In this document: piece by piece, positions 10,153 to 24,526 of the stretch
Layout: every line of letters begins with the position of its first letter
Position numbering within the stretch: the stretch's first letter is position 1
From: Calliopsis andreniformis
Taxonomy: Eukaryota; Arthropoda; Insecta; Hymenoptera; Andrenidae
Assembly (NCBI RefSeq): GCF_051401765.1
Contig: NW_027480423.1
Location: forward strand, 5,022,001 to 5,086,000
Length of the DNA: 64,000 bases
Direction of reading: 5' to 3'
The notes under the pieces: model-generated
Databases searched by the model: none
Told to the model about the DNA's origin: nothing
Seen by the model: the letters and a program-made list of their open reading frames with translations, nothing else
Translations under genes and position numbers: made by a program

Positions 10153-11179
10153 CTATTTATTTTGTATTTTATGCTTCGGGCGTTGACTGCTATGGCCCTA
10201 ACTATTCAATCTGTTGGTGCAACGCCCTAGGGTGACGCCTAAGTTGCCCGGAACGTAGAAATGACCATTACCTTCACACTAGTTGCAATTATTGGTTTTA
10301 TGCGATGGAAAAGCTGTTTTATTTATTTTGTGTTTTATGCTTCGGGCGTTGACTTCTAAGGCCCTAACTATTCGACCTGGTGGGGCAACGCCCTAGAGTG
10401 AAGCCTAGGTTGCCCGGAAAGTAGAAATGACCATAACTTTCATCCTGGTTGCAATTATTCGTTTTATATGATGGAAAAACTGTTGTATTTATATAGTGTT
10501 CTATGCTTCTGGCGTTGACTTCTTAGGCCCTAACTATTCGATCTGTTGGTGCAACGCCCTAGAGTGAAGCCTAGGTAGCCCGGAACGTAGAAATGACCAT
10601 AACTTCCGCACTGGTTGCAATTATTCGTTTTATACGATGGAAAAACTGTTTTATTTATTTTGTATTTTATGCTTCGGGCGTTGACTTCTAATTCCCTAAC
10701 TATTCGATCTGGAGGAGCAACGCCCTAGAGTGAAGCCTAGGTTGCCCGGAACGTAGAAATGACCATAACTTTCACACTGGTTACTATCATTCGTTTTATA
10801 CGATGGAAAAACTGTTGTATTTATATCGTATTTTATGCTTCTGGCGTTGACTTCTTAGGCCCTAACTATTCCATCTGGTGGATCAACGCCCTTGGGTGAA
10901 GCCTAGGTTGCGCGGAACGTAGCAATGACCATAACTTTCACACTGGTAGCAATTATTCGTTTTATACGATGGAAAAACTGTTTTATTTATTTTGTATTTT
11001 ATGTTTCTGACGCTGGCTTCTACGGCCCTAACTATTCGATCTGGTGGAGCAATGCCCTAGAGTGAAGACTTGGTCGCCCGGAACATGGAAATGACCATTA
11101 CTTTAACACTGTTTGCAGTTATTCCTGTTATACGATGGAAAAACCATTGCATCTTTATTGTATTTTATGCTCCTGGCGT
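9237..11179 (+). repeat. Duplicated block shared with 14051-15993 (offset 4814 = 29 monomers)
   Basis: About 1.94 kb aligns at exactly 29 monomers. Shared rare states include CGTTTCATACGATGG, GTAGCTACTGAATCTG, GATCGGGTGGAGC, TTCTAATTCCCTAAC, AAGACTTGGT and AACACTGTTTGCAG or its near variant. Differences include GCAATTATCC against GCGATTATCC. Confidence 0.85.
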
Positions 11180-11180
11180 T

Positions 11181-12902
11181 GATTTCTAAGGCCCTAACTA
11201 TTCGATCTGGTGCCGCAACGCCCTAGGGTGAAGCCGAGGTTGCCCGGAACGTAGAAATGACCATAACTTTCACACTGTTTGCAGTTATTCCTGATATACG
11301 ATGGAAAAACTTTTGCATCTTTATTGTACTTTATGCTTCTGGCGTTGGCTTCTAAGGCCCTAACTATTCAATCTGTTGGTGCAACGCTCTAGGGTGAAGC
11401 CTAGGTAGCCCGGAAAGTAGAAATGACGTTAACTTTCATACTGGTTTCAATTATTCGTTTTATACGATGGAAAAACTGTTGTATTTATATTGTATTTTAT
11501 GCTTCGGGCATGACTTCTAAGGCCCTAGCTACTCAATCTGTTGGAGCAACGCCCTAGGGTGAAGCCTAGGTTGCCCGGAAAGTAGAAATGAAGAATAACT
11601 TTCATCCTGGTTGCAATTATTCGTTTTATATGATGGAAAAACTGTTGTATTTATATAGTGTTTTATGCTTCTGGCGTTGACTTCTTAGGCCCTAACTATT
11701 GCATCTGGTGGAACAACGCCCTAGAGTGAAGCCTAGGTTGCCCGGAACGTAGAAATGACCATAACTTCCACACTGGTTGCAATTATTCGTTTTATACGAT
11801 GGAAAAGCTGTTGTATTTATATCGTATTTTATGATTCTGGCGTTGAACTCTTAGGCCCTAACTATTCCATCTGGTGGATCAACGCCCTCGGGTGAAGCCT
11901 AGGTTGCGCGTAACGTAGAAATGACCATAACTTTCACACTGGTAGCAATTATTCGTTTTATACGATGGAAAAACTGTTGTATTTATATCGTATTTTATGC
12001 TTCTGGCGTTGACTTCTAAGGCCCTAACTATTCGATCTGGTGGCGCAACGCCCTAGAGTGAAGCCTAGGTTGCCCGGAACGTAGAAATGACCATAACTTT
12101 CACACTGGTTGCAATTATTAGTTTTATACGATGGAAAAGCTGTGGCATCTTTTATGTATTTTATTCATCTGGGGTTGACTTCTAAGGCCGTTGCTATTAG
12201 ATGTGGTGGAGCAACGCCCTAGGGTGACGCCTAAGTTCCCCGGAACGTAGAAATGACCATTACCTTCACACTGGTTGCAATTATTCGTTCTATACGATGG
12301 AAAAACTGTTCTATTTATTTTGTATTTCATGCTTCGGGCGTTGACTTCTAAGGCCCTAACTATTAAATCTGTTGGTGCAACGCCCAAGGTGAAGCCTATG
12401 TTGCCCGGAAGGTAGAAATGACGTTAACTTTCATACTGGTTGCAATTATTCGTTTTATGCGATGGAAAAGCTGTTTTATTTATTTTGTGTTTTATGCTTC
12501 GGGCATTGACTTCTAAGGCCCTAACTATTCGATCTGGTGGGGCAACGCCCTAGAGTGAAGCCTAGGTTGCCCGGAAAGTAGAAATGACCATAAATTTCAT
12601 CCTGGTTGCAATTATTCGCTTTATATGATGGAAAAACTGTTGTATTTATATAGTGATTTATGCTTCTGGCGTTGACTTCTTAGGCCCTAACTATTCCATC
12701 TTGTGGAACAACGCCCTAGGGTGAAGCCTAGGTTGCCTGGAACGTAGAAATGACCATCCCTTTCACACGGGTTGCAATTATTCGTGTTATAGGATGGAAA
12801 GGCTGTTGTATTTTTATTGTATTTTATACTTCAGGCGTTGACTTCTAAGGCCCTAGCTATTCGATCTGGTCGAGCAACGCCCTAGAGTGAAGCCTAGGTT
12901 GC
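11181..12902 (+). repeat. Duplicated block shared with 7695-9251, with one extra monomer
   Basis: Counterpart of 7695-9251. It contains one additional monomer and lacks one T at GGGCATGACTTC. The 1-bp deletion marker CGCCCAAGGTG is present in both (8735 and 12386). Confidence 0.75.
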
Positions 12903-12991
12903 CTGGAACGTAGACATGACCATAACTTCCACACTGGTTGCAATTATTCGTTTTATAGGATGGAAAAGCTATTCTATTTATATCGTATTTT

Positions 12992-14182
12992 ATGCTTCTG
13001 GCGTTGACTTCTAAGGGCCTAACTATTCAATCTGTTGGTGCAACGCCCAAGGGTGAAGCCTATGTTGCCCCGAAAGTAGAAATGACGTTAACTTTCATAC
13101 TGGTTGCAATTATTCTTTTTATACGATGGAAAAACTGTTTTATTTATTTTGTATTTTATGCTTCGGGCGTAGACTTCTAACGCCCTAACTATTCGATCTG
13201 GTGGAGGAACGCCCTAGAGTGAAGCCTAGGTTGCCCGGAACGTAGAAATGACCATAACTTCCGCACTGGTTGCAATTATTCGTTTTATACGATGGAATAA
13301 CTGTATTATTTATTTTGTATTTTATGCTTCGGGCGTTGATTTCTAAGGCCCTAACTATTCGATCTGGTGCCGCAACGCCCTAGAGTGAAGCCGAGGTTGC
13401 CCGGAACGTAGAAATGACCATAACTTTCACACTGTTTGCAGTTATTCCTGATATACGATGGAAAAACTTTTGCATCTTTATTGTACTTTATGCTTCTGGC
13501 GTTGGCTTCTAAGGCCCTAACTATTCAATCTGTTGGTGCAACGCTCTAGGGTGAAGCCTAGGTAGCCCGGAAAGTAGAAATGACGTTAACTTTCATACTG
13601 GTTTCAATTATTCGTTTTATACGATGAAAAAACTGTTGTATTTATATTGTATTTTATGCTTCGGGCATTGACTTCTAAGGCCCTAGCTACTCAATCTGTT
13701 GGAGCAACGCCCTAGGGTGAAGCCTAGGTTGCCCGGAAAGTAGAAATGAAGAATAACTTTCATCCTGGTTGCAATTATTCGTTTTATATGATGGAAAAGC
13801 TGTTGTATTTATATAGTGTTTTATGCTTCTGGCGTTGACTTCTTAGGCCCTAACTATTGCATCTGGTGGAACAACGCCCTAGAGTGAAGCCTAGGTTGCC
13901 CGGAACGTAGAAATGACCATAACTTCCACACTGGTTGCAATTATTCGTTTTATACGATGGAAAAGCTGTTGTATTTATATCGTATTTTATGATTCTGACG
14001 TTGAACTCTTAGGCCCTAACTATTCCATCTGGTGGATCAACGCCCTCGGGTGAAGCCTAGGTTGCGCGTAACGTAGAAATGACCATAACTTTCACACTGG
14101 TAGCAATTATTCGTTTCATACGATGGAAAAACTGTTGTATTTATATCGTATTTTATGCTTCTGGCGTTGACTTCTAAGGCCC
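12992..14182 (+). repeat. Duplicated block shared with 7349-8539
   Basis: Counterpart of 7349-8539. At its right end it overlaps the block starting near 14051 that matches 9237 onward, so the switch between two source segments lies in the monomer at about 14050-14182. Confidence 0.8.
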
Positions 14183-15993
14183 TAACTATTCGATCTGGTG
14201 GCGCAACGCCCTAGAGTGAAGCCTAGGTTGCCCGGAACGTAGAAATGACCATAACTTTCACACTGGTTGCAATTATTAGTTTTATACGATGGAAAAGCTG
14301 TGGCATCTTTTATGTATTTTATTCATCTGGGGCTGACTTCTAAGGCCGTTGCTATTAGATCTGGTGGAGCAACGCCATAAGGTGACGCCTATGTTGCCCG
14401 GAACGTAGAAATGACCATTAGCTTCACACTGGTTGCAATTATTCGTTTCATACGATGGAAAAACTGTTCTATTTATTTTGTATTTTATGCTTCGGGCGTT
14501 GACTTCTAAGGCCCTAACTATTCAATCTGTTGGTGCAACGCCCAAGGGTGAAGCCTATGTTGCGCGGAAGGTAGAAATGACGTTAACTTTCATACTGGTT
14601 GCGATTATCCGTTTTATACGATGGAAAAGCTGTTGTATTTATATTGTATTTTATGCTTCGGGCATTGACTTCTAAGGCCGTAGCTACTGAATCTGTTGGA
14701 GCAACGCCCTAGGGTGAAGCCTAGGTTGCCCGGAAAGTAGAAATGACCATAACTTCCACACTGGTTGCAATTATTCGTTTTATACGATGGAAAAACTGTT
14801 TTATTTATTTTGTATTTTATGCTTCTGGCGTTGACTTCTAAGGCCCTAACTATTCGATCGGGTGGAGCAACGCCCTAGAGTGAGGCCTAGGTTGCCCGGA
14901 ACGACGAAATGACCATAACTTTCACACCGGTAGCAATTATTCTTTTTATACGTTGGAAAAACTGTTCTATTTATTTTGTATTTTATGCTTCGGGCGTTGA
15001 CTGCTATGGCCCTAACTATTCAATCTGTTGGTGCAACGCCCTAGGGTGACGCCTAAGTTGCCCGGAACGTAGAAATGACCATTACCTTCACACTGGTTGC
15101 AATTATTGGTTTTATGCGATGGAAAAGCTGTTTTATTTATTTTGTGTTTTATGCTTCGGGCGTTGACTTCTAAGGCCCTAACTATTCGACCTGGTGGGGC
15201 AACGCCCTAGAGTGAAGCCTAGGTTCCCGGAAAGTAGAAATGACCATAACTTTCATCCTGGTTGCAATTATTCGTTTTATATGATGGAAAAACTGTTGTA
15301 TTTATATAGTGTTCTATGCTTCTGGCGTTGACTTCTTAGGCCCTAACTATTCGATCTGTTGGTGCAACGCCCTAGAGTGAAGCCTAGGTAGCCCGGAACG
15401 TAGAAATGACCATAACTTCCGCACTGGTTGCAATTATTCGTTTTATACGATGGAAAAACTGTTTTATTTATTTTGTATTTTATGCTTCGGGCGTTGCCTT
15501 CTAATTCCCTAACTATTCGATCTGGAGGAGCAACGCCCTAGAGTGAAGCCTAGGTTGCCCGGAACGTAGAAATGACCATAACCTTCACACTGGTTACTAT
15601 CATTCGTTTTATACGATGGAAAAACTGTTGTATTTATATCGTATTTTATGCTTCTGGCGTTGACTTCTTAGGCCCTAACTATTCCATCTGGTGGATCAAC
15701 GCCCTTGGGTGAAGCCTAGGTTGCGCGGAACGTAGCAATGACCATAACTTTCACACTGGTAGCAATTATTCGTTTTATACGATGGAAAAACTGTTTTATT
15801 TATTTTGTATTTTATGTTTCTGACGCTGACTTCTACGGCCCTAACTATTCGATCTGGTGGAGCAATGCCCTAGAGTGAAGACTTGGTTGCCCGGAACATG
15901 GAAATGACCATTACTTTAACACCGTTTGCAGTTATTCCTGTTATACGATGGAAAAACCTTTGCATCTTTATTGTATTTTATGCTTCTGGCGTT
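14051..15993 (+). repeat. Duplicated block shared with 9237-11179
   Basis: Counterpart of 9237-11179. It has a private 1-bp deletion (AGGTTCCCGG near 15225). A 1-bp insertion (CATTCCTTTTTATATG near 17271), outside this block, restores the array phase. Confidence 0.85.
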
Positions 15994-15999
15994 GACTTC

Positions 16000-18780
16000 T
16001 AAGGCCCGAACTATTCGATCTGGTGGAGCAATGCCCTAGAGTGAAGCCTAGGCTGCCCGGAACCGAGAAATCACCATAACTTTCACACCGGTAGCAATTA
16101 TTAGTTTTATACGATGGAAAAACTGTTCTGTTTATTTTGTATTTTATGCTTCGGGCGCTGACTTCTAAGGCCCTAACTATTCAATCTGTTGGTGCAACGC
16201 CCAAGGGTGAAGCCTATGTTGCCCCGAAAGTAGAAATGACGTTAACTTTCATACTGGTTGCAATTATTCGTTTTATACGATGGAAAAACTGTTTTATTTA
16301 TTTTGTATTTTATGCTTCGGGCGTTGACTTCTAAGGCCCTAACTATTCGATTTGGTGGAGCAGCGCCCTAGAGTGAAGCCTAGGTTGCCCGGAACGTAGA
16401 AATGACCATAACTTCCACACTGGTTGCAATTATTCGTTTTATACGATGGAAAAACTGTTCTATTTATTTTGTATTTTATGCTTGGGGCGTTGATTTCTGA
16501 GGCCCTAACTATTCGATCTGTTGGAGCAACGCCCTAGGGTGAAGCCTAGGTTGCCCGGAAAGTAGAAATGACAATAACTTTCATCCTGGTTGCAATTATT
16601 CGTTTTATATGATGGAAAAACTGTTGTATTTATATAGTGTTTTATGCTTCTGGCGTTGACTTCTTAGGCCATAACTATTGCATCTGGTGGAACAACGCCC
16701 TAGAGTGAAGCCTAGGTTGCCCGGAACGTAGAAATGACCATAACTTCCACACTGGTTGCAATTATTCGTTTTATACGATAGAAAAGCTGTTGTATTTATA
16801 TCGTATTTTATGATTCTGGCGTTGAACTCTTAGGCCCTAACTATTCCATCTGGTGGAACAACGCCCTCGGGTGAAGCCTAGGTTGCGCGTAACGTAGAAA
16901 TGACCATAACTTTCACACTGGTAGCAATTATTCGTTTTATACGATGGAAAAACTGTTTTATTTATTTTGTATTTTATGCTTCTGGCGTTGACTTCTAAGG
17001 CCCTAACTATTCAATCTGTTGGTGCAATGCCCAAGGGTGAAGCCTATGTTGCCCGGAAAGCAGAAATGACGTTAACTTTCATACTGGTTGCAATTATTCG
17101 TTTTATACGATGGAAAAACTGTTTTATTTATTTTGTATTTTATGCTTCGGGCGTTGACTTCTAAGGCCCTAACTATTCGATCTGGTGGCGCAACGCCTTA
17201 GAGTGAAGCCTATGTTCCCCGGAACGTAGAAATGACCATAACTTTCACACTGGTTGCTATCATTCCTTTTTATATGATGGAAAAACTGTTGCATTTATAT
17301 AGTGTTTTATGCTTCTGGCGTTGACTTCTTAGGCCCTAACTATTCCATCTGGTGGAACAACGCCCTAGAGTGAAGCCTAAGTTGCCCGGAACGTAGAAAT
17401 GACCATTACCTTCACACTGGTTGCAATTATTCGTTTTATACGATGGAAAAACTGTTCTATTTATTTTGTACTTTATGCTTCGGGCGTAGACTTCTAAGGC
17501 CCTAACTATTCGATCTGGTGGAGGAACGCCCTAGAGTGAAGCCTAGGTTGCCCGGAACGTAGAAATGAACATAACTTCCACACTGGTTGCAATTATTCGT
17601 TTTATACGATGGAAAAACTGTATTATTTATTTTGTATTTTATGCTTCGGGCGTTGATTTCTAAGGCCCTAACTATTCGACCTGGTGCCGCAACGCCCTAG
17701 AGTGAAGCCGAGGTTGCCCGGAACGTAGAAATGACCATAACTTTCACACTGTTTGCAGTTATTCCTGTTATACGATGGAAAAACTTTTGCATCTTTATTG
17801 TACTTTATGCTTCTGGCGTTGGCTTCTAAGGCCCTAACTATTCAATCTGTTGGCGCAACGCTCAAGGGTGAAGCCTAGGTAGCCCGGAAAGTAGAAATGA
17901 CGTTAACTCTCATACTGGTTTCAATTATTCGTTTTATACGATGGAAAAACTGTTGTATTTATATTGTATTTTATGCTTCGGGCATTTACTTCTAAGGCCC
18001 TAGCTACTCAATCTGTTGGAGCAACGCCCTAGGGTGAAGCCTAGGTTGCCCGGAAAGTAGAAATGAAGAATAACTTTCATCCTGGTTGCAATTATTCGTT
18101 TTATATGATGGAAAAACTGTTGTATTTATATAGTGTTTTATGCTTCTGGCGTTGACTTCTTAGGCCCTAACTATTGCATCTGGTGGAACAACGCCCTAGA
18201 GTGTAGCCTAGGTTGCCCGGAACGTAGAAACGACCATAACTTCCACACTGGTTGCAATTATTCGTTTTATACGATGGAAAAGCTGTTGTATTTATATCGT
18301 ATTTTATGATTCTGGCGTTGAACTCTTAGGCCCTAACTATTCCATCTGGTGGATCAACGCCCTCGGGTGAAGCCTAGGTTGCGCGTAACGTGGAAATGAC
18401 CATAACTTTCACACTGGTAGCATTTATTCGATTTATACGATGGAAAAACTGTTGTATTTATATCGTATTTTATGCTTCTGGCGTTGACTTCTAAGGCCCT
18501 AACTATTAAATCTGTTGGTGCAACGCCCAAGGTGAAGCCTATGTTGCCCGGAAGGTAGAAATGACGTTAACTTTCATACTGGTTGCAATTATTCGTTTTA
18601 TGCGATGGAAAAACTGTTGTATTTATATCGTATTTTATGCTTCTGGCGTTGACTTCTAAGGGCCTAACTATTCAATCTGTTGGTGCAACGCCCAAGGGTG
18701 AAGCCTAGGTTGCCCGGAACGGAGAAATGACCATAACTTTCACACCGGTAGCAATTATTCTTTTTATACGATGGAAAAGC
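16000..18780 (+). repeat. Satellite stretch with short patchwork similarities
   Basis: This part consists of the same monomers, but I traced no single long partner block. Part of it, about 17500-18480, resembles 7540-8530 with GTGGAGGAACGCC, GCCGAGG and the GAAGAATAAC insertion (18065). At about 18500 one monomer is chimeric: its first half has TATCGTATTTTATGCTTCTGG and its second half the TATTAAATCTG plus CGCCCAAGGTG deletion state. Elsewhere that state follows TTTGTATTTCATGCTTCGG. A 1-bp insertion lies near 17271. Confidence 0.7.
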
Positions 18781-19410
18781 TGTTGTATTTATATCGTATT
18801 TTATGATTCTGGCGTTGAACTCTTAGGCCCTAACTATTCCATCTGGTGGATCAACGCCCTCGGGTGAAGCCTAGGTTGCGCGTAACGTAGAAATGACCAT
18901 AACTTTCACACTGGTAGCAATTATTCGTTTTATACGATGCAAAAACTGTTGTATTTATATCGTATTTTATGCTTCTGGCGTTGACTTCTAAGGCCCTAAC
19001 TATTCGATCTGGTGGCGCAACGCCCTAGAGTGAAGCCTAGGTTGCCCGGAACGTAGAAATGACCATAACTTTCACACTGGTTGCAATTATTAGTTTTATA
19101 CGATGGAAAAGCTGTGGCATCCTTTATGTATTTTATTCATCTGGGGTTGACTTCTAATGCCGTTGCTATCAGATATGGTGGAGCAACGCCCTAGGGTGAC
19201 GCCTAAGTTCCCCGGAACGTAGAAATGACCATTACCTTCACACTGGTTGCAATTATTCGTTTTATACGATGGAAAAACTCTTCTATTTATTTTGTATTTC
19301 ATGCTTCGGGCGTTGACTTCTAAGGCCCTAACTATTAAATCTGTTGGTGCAACGCCCAAGGTGAAGCCTATGTTGCCCGGAAGGTAGAAGTGACGTTAAC
19401 TTTCATACTG
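18778..19410 (+). repeat. Duplicated block shared with 5001-5633
   Basis: Counterpart of 5001-5633. Beyond it the sequence resembles 5983-6230 for a few monomers and then joins the copy of 7000-7938 at 19615, so this part of the array looks like copy 5.0-7.9 kb with internal monomers deleted. Confidence 0.8.
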
Positions 19411-19614
19411 GTTGCAATTATTCGTTTTATACGATGGAAAAGCTGTTTTATGTATTTTGTATTTTATGCTTCGGGCGTTGACTACTAAGGCCCTAACTAT
19501 TCGATCTGGTGGCGCGACGCCCTAGAGTGAAGCCTATGTTGCCCGGAACGTAGAAATGACCATAACTTTCACACTGGTTGCTATCATTCGTTTTATATGA
19601 TGGAAAGACTGTTG

Positions 19615-20553
19615 TATTTATATAGTGTTTTATGCTTCTGGCGTTGACTTCTTAGGCCCTAACTATTCCATCTGGTGGAACAACGCCCTAGGGTGAAGCC
19701 TAGGTTGCCTGGAACGTAGAAATGACCATCACTTTCACACGGGTTGCAATTATTCCTGTTATAGGATGGAAAGGCTGTTGTATTTTTATTGTATTTTACA
19801 CTTCAGGCGTTGACTTCTAAGGACCTAGCTATCCGACCTGGTCGAGCAACGCCCTAGAGTGAAGCCTAGGTTGCCCGGAACGTAGACATGACCATAACTT
19901 CCACACTGGTTGCAATTATTCGTTTTATACGATGGAAAAGCTGTTCTATTTATATCGTATTTTATGCTTCTTGCGTTGACTTCTAAGGGCCTAACTATTC
20001 AATCTGTTGGTGCAACGCCCAAGGGTGAAGCCTATGTTGCCCCGAAAGTAGAAATCACGTTAACTTTCATACTCGTTGCAATTATTCTTTTTATACGATG
20101 GAAAAACTGTTTTATTTATTTTGTATTTTATGCTTCGGGCGTAGACTTCTAAGGCCCTAACTATTCGATCTGGTGGAGGAACGCCCTAGAGTGAAGCCTA
20201 GGTTGCCCGGAACGTAGAAATGACCATAACTTCCGCACTGGTTGCAATTATTCGTTTTATACGATGGAAAAACTGTATTATTTATTTTGTATTTTATGCT
20301 TCGGGCGTTGATTTCTAAGGCCCTAACTATTCGATCTGGTGCCGCAACGCCCTAGAGTGAAGCCGAGGTTGCCCGGAACGTAGAAATGACCATAACTTTC
20401 ACACTGTTTGCAGTTATTCCTGATATACGATGGAAAAACTTTTGCATCTTTATTGTACTTTATGCTTCTGGCGTTGGCTTCTAAGGCCCTAACTATTCAA
20501 TCTGTTGGTGCAACGCTCTAGGGTGAAGCCTAGGTAGCCCGGAAAGTAGAAAT
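19615..20553 (+). repeat. Duplicated block shared with 7000-7938
   Basis: Counterpart of 7000-7938. Differences are few, for example AAATCACGTTAAC here against AAATGACGTTAAC. It runs into block B copy 2 at about 20596, so two separately duplicated segments abut here. Confidence 0.8.
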
Positions 20554-20595
20554 GACGATAACTTTCATACTGGTTGCAATTATTCGTTTTATACG

Positions 20596-23500
20596 ATGGA
20601 AAAACTGTTGTATTTATATTGTATTTTATGCTTCGGGCATTGACTTCTAAGGCCCTAACTATTCAATCTGTTGGAGCAACGCCCCAGGGTGAAACCTAGG
20701 TTGCCCGGAAAGTAGAAATGACCATTACTTTCATCCTGGTTGCAATTATTCGTTTTATACGATGGAAAAACTGTTGTATTTATATTGTATTTTAAGCTTC
20801 TGGCGTTGACTTCTTTGGCCCTAACTATTCTATCTGGTGGAACTACGCCCTAGGGTGAATCCTAGGTTGCCTGGAACGTAGAAATGACCATCACTTTCAC
20901 ACGGGTTGCAGTTATTCCTGTTATAGGATGGAAAGACTGTTGCATTTTTATTGTATTTTATACTTCAGGCGTTGACTGCTAAGGCCCTAGCTATTCGATC
21001 TGGTCGAGCAACGCCCTAGAGTGAAGCCTAGGTTGCCGGGAACGTAGAAATGACCATAACTTCCACACTGGTTGCAATTATTCGTTTTATACGATGGAAA
21101 AGCTGTTGTATTTATATCGCATTTTATGCTTCTGGCGTTGACTTCTAAGGACCTAGCCATTCGATCTGGTGGAGCAACGCCCTAGAGTGAAGCCTAGGTT
21201 GCGCGGAACGTAGAAATGACCATAACGTTCACACTGGTAGCAATTATTCGTTTTGTACAATGGAAAAACTGTTTTATTTATTCTGTATTTTATGCTTCTG
21301 GCGTTGACTTCTAAGGCCCTAACTATTCGATCTGGTGGAGCAACGCCCTAGAGTGAAGCCTGGGTTGCCCGGAGCGGAGAAATGACCATAACTTTCACAC
21401 CGGTAGTAATTATTCGTTTTATACGATGGAAAAACTGTTCTATTTATTTTGTATTTTATGCTTCGGGCGTTGACTTCTAAGGCCCTAACTATTCAATCTG
21501 TTGGTGCAACGCCCTAGAGTGAAGCCTAGGTTGCCCGGAACGTAGAAATGACCATAACTTCCACACTGGTTGCAATTATTCGTTTTATACGATGGAAAAG
21601 CTGTTGTATTTATATCGTATTTTATGATTCTGGCGTAGAACTCTTAGGCCCTAACTATTCCATCTGGTGGATCAACGCCCTCGGGTGAAGCCTAGGTTGC
21701 GCGTAACGTAGAAATGACCATAACTTTCACACTGGTAGCAATTATTCGTTTTATACGATGCAAAAACTGTTGTATTTATATCGTATTTTATGCTTCTGGC
21801 GTTGACTTCTAAGGCCCTAACTATTCGATCTGGTGGCGCAACGCCCGAGAGTGAAGCCTAGGTTGCCCGGAACGTAGAAATGACCATAACTTTCACACTG
21901 GTTGCAATTATTAGTTTTATACGATGGAAAAGCTGTGGCATCCTTTATGTATTTTATTCATCTGGGGTTGACTTCTATTGCCGTTGCTATCAGATATGGT
22001 GGAGCAACGCCCTAGGGTGACGCCTAAGTTCCCCGGAACGTAGAAATGACCATTACCTTCACACTGGTTGCAATTATTCGTTTTATACGATGGAAAAACT
22101 GTTCTATTTATTTTGTATTTCATGCTTCGGGCGTTGACTTCTAAGGCCCTAACTATTAAATCTGTTGGTGCAACGCCCAAGGTGAAGCCTATGTTGCCCG
22201 GAAGGTAGAAGTGACGTTAACTTTCATACTGGTTGCAAATATTCGTTTTATGCGATGGAAAAGCTGTTTTATTTATTTTGTGTTTTATGCTTCGGGCGTT
22301 GACTTCTAAGGCCCTAACTATTCGATCTGGTGGGGCAACGCCCTAGAGTGAAGCCTAGGTTGCCGGGAAAGTAGAAATGACCATAAATTTCATCCTGGTT
22401 GCAATTATCCGTTTTATATGATGGAAAAACTGTTGTATTTATATAGTGTTTTATGCTTCTGGCGTTGACTTCTTAGGCCTTAACTATTCCATCTGGTGGA
22501 ACAACGCCTTAGGGTGAAGCCTAGGTTGCCCGCAAAGTAGAAATGACGTTTACTTTCATACTGGTTGCAATTATTCGTTTTATACGATGGAAAAGCTGTT
22601 TTATGTATTTTGTATTTTATGCTTCGGGCGTTGACTACTAAGGCCCTAACTATTCGATCTGGTGGCGCGACGCCCTAGAGTGAAGCCTATGTTGCCCGGA
22701 ACGTAGAAATGACCATAACTTTCACACTGGTTGCTATCATTCGTTTTATATGATGGAAAGACTGTTGTATTTATATAGAGTTTTATGCTTCTGGCGTCGA
22801 CTTCTTAGGCCCTAACTATTCCATCTGGTGGAACAACGCCCTAGAGTGAAGCCTAGGTTGCCCGGAACGTAGAAATGACCATAACTTCCACACTGGTTGC
22901 AATTATTCGTTTTATACGATGGAAAAGCTGTTGTATTTATATCGTATTTTATGCTTCTGGCGTTGACTTCTAAGGCCCTAACTATTCGATCTGGTGGCGC
23001 CACGCCCTAGAGTGAAGCCTATGCTGCCCGGAACGTAGAAATGACCATAACTTTCACACTGGTTGCAATTATTCGTTTTATACGATGGAAAAGCTGTGGC
23101 ATCTTTTATGTATTTTATTCATCTGGGGCTGACTTCTAAGGCCGTTGCTATTAGATGTGGTGGAGCAACGCCCTAGGGTGACGCCTAAGTTGCCTGGAAC
23201 GTAGAAATGACCATTACCTTCACACTGGTTGCAATTATTCGTTTTATACTATGGAAAAGCTGTTCTATTTATATCGTATTTTATGCTTCTGGCGTTGACT
23301 TCTAAGGGCCTAACTATTCAATCTGTTGGTGCAACGCCCAAGGGTGAAGCCTATGTTGCCCGGAAAGTAGAAATGACGTTAACTATCATACTGGTTGCAA
23401 TTATTCGTTTTATACGATGGAAAAACAGTTTTATTTATTTTGTATTTTATGCTTCGGGCGTTGACTTCTAAGGCCCTAACTATTCGATCTGGTGGCGCAA

Positions 23501-24526
23501 CGCCCTAGGGTGAAGCCTAGGTTGCCCGGAAAGTAGAAATGACCATAACTTTCATCCTGGTTGCAATTATTCGTTTGATATGATGGAAAAACTGTTGTAT
23601 TTATATAGTGTTTTATGCTTCTGGCGTTGACTTCTTAGGCCCTAACTATTCCATCTGGTGGAACAACGCCCTAGGGTGAAGCCTAGGTTGCCTGGAACGT
23701 AGAAATGACCATCACTTTCACACGGGTTGCAATTATTCCTGTTATAGGATGGAAAGGCTGTTGTATTTTTATTGTATTTTATACTTCAGGCGTTGACTTC
23801 TAAGGACCTAGCTATCCGACCTGGTCGAGCAACGCCCTAGAGTGAAGCCTAGGTTGCCCGGAATGTAGACATGACCATAACTTCCACACTGGTTGCAATT
23901 ATTCGTTTTATACGATGGAAAAGCTGTTCTATTTATATCGTATTTTATGCTTCTTGCGTTGACTTCTAAGGGCCTAACTATTCAATCTGTTGGTGCAACG
24001 CCCAAGGGTGAAGCCTATGTTGCCCCGAAAGTAGAAATGACGTTAACTTTCATACTCGTTGCAATTATTCTTTTTATACGATGGAAAAACTGATTTATTT
24101 ATTTTGTATTTTATGCTTCGGGCGTAGACTTCTAAGGCCCTAACTATTCGATCTGGTGGAGGAACGCCCTAGAGTGAAGCCTAGGTTGCCCGGAACGTAG
24201 AAATGACCATAACTTCCGCACTGGTTGCAATTATTCGTTTTATACGATGGAAAAACTGTATTATTTATTTTGTATTTTATGCTTCGGGCGTTGATTTCTA
24301 AGGCCCTAACTATTCGATCTGGTGCCGCAACGCCCTAGAGTGAAGCCGAGGTTGCCCGGAACGTAGAAATGACCATAACTTTCACACTGTTTGCAGTTAT
24401 TCCTGATATACGATGGAAAAACTTTTGCATCTTTATTGTACTTTATGCTTCTGGCGTTGGCTTCTAAGTCCCTAACTATTCAATCTGTTGGTGCAACGCT
24501 CTAGGGTGAAGCCTAGGTAGCCCGGA
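20596..24526 (+). repeat. Duplicated block B, copy 2
   Basis: Second copy of block B. It begins just after a junction where the flanks differ (TTTTATACGATGG here, TTTGATATGATGG in copy 1). At 24524 it passes without a break in phase into sequence matching 8591 onward, so this copy lacks four monomers that copy 1 has. Its last part (22513-24526) lies inside the recent 4148-bp tandem duplication. Confidence 0.85.
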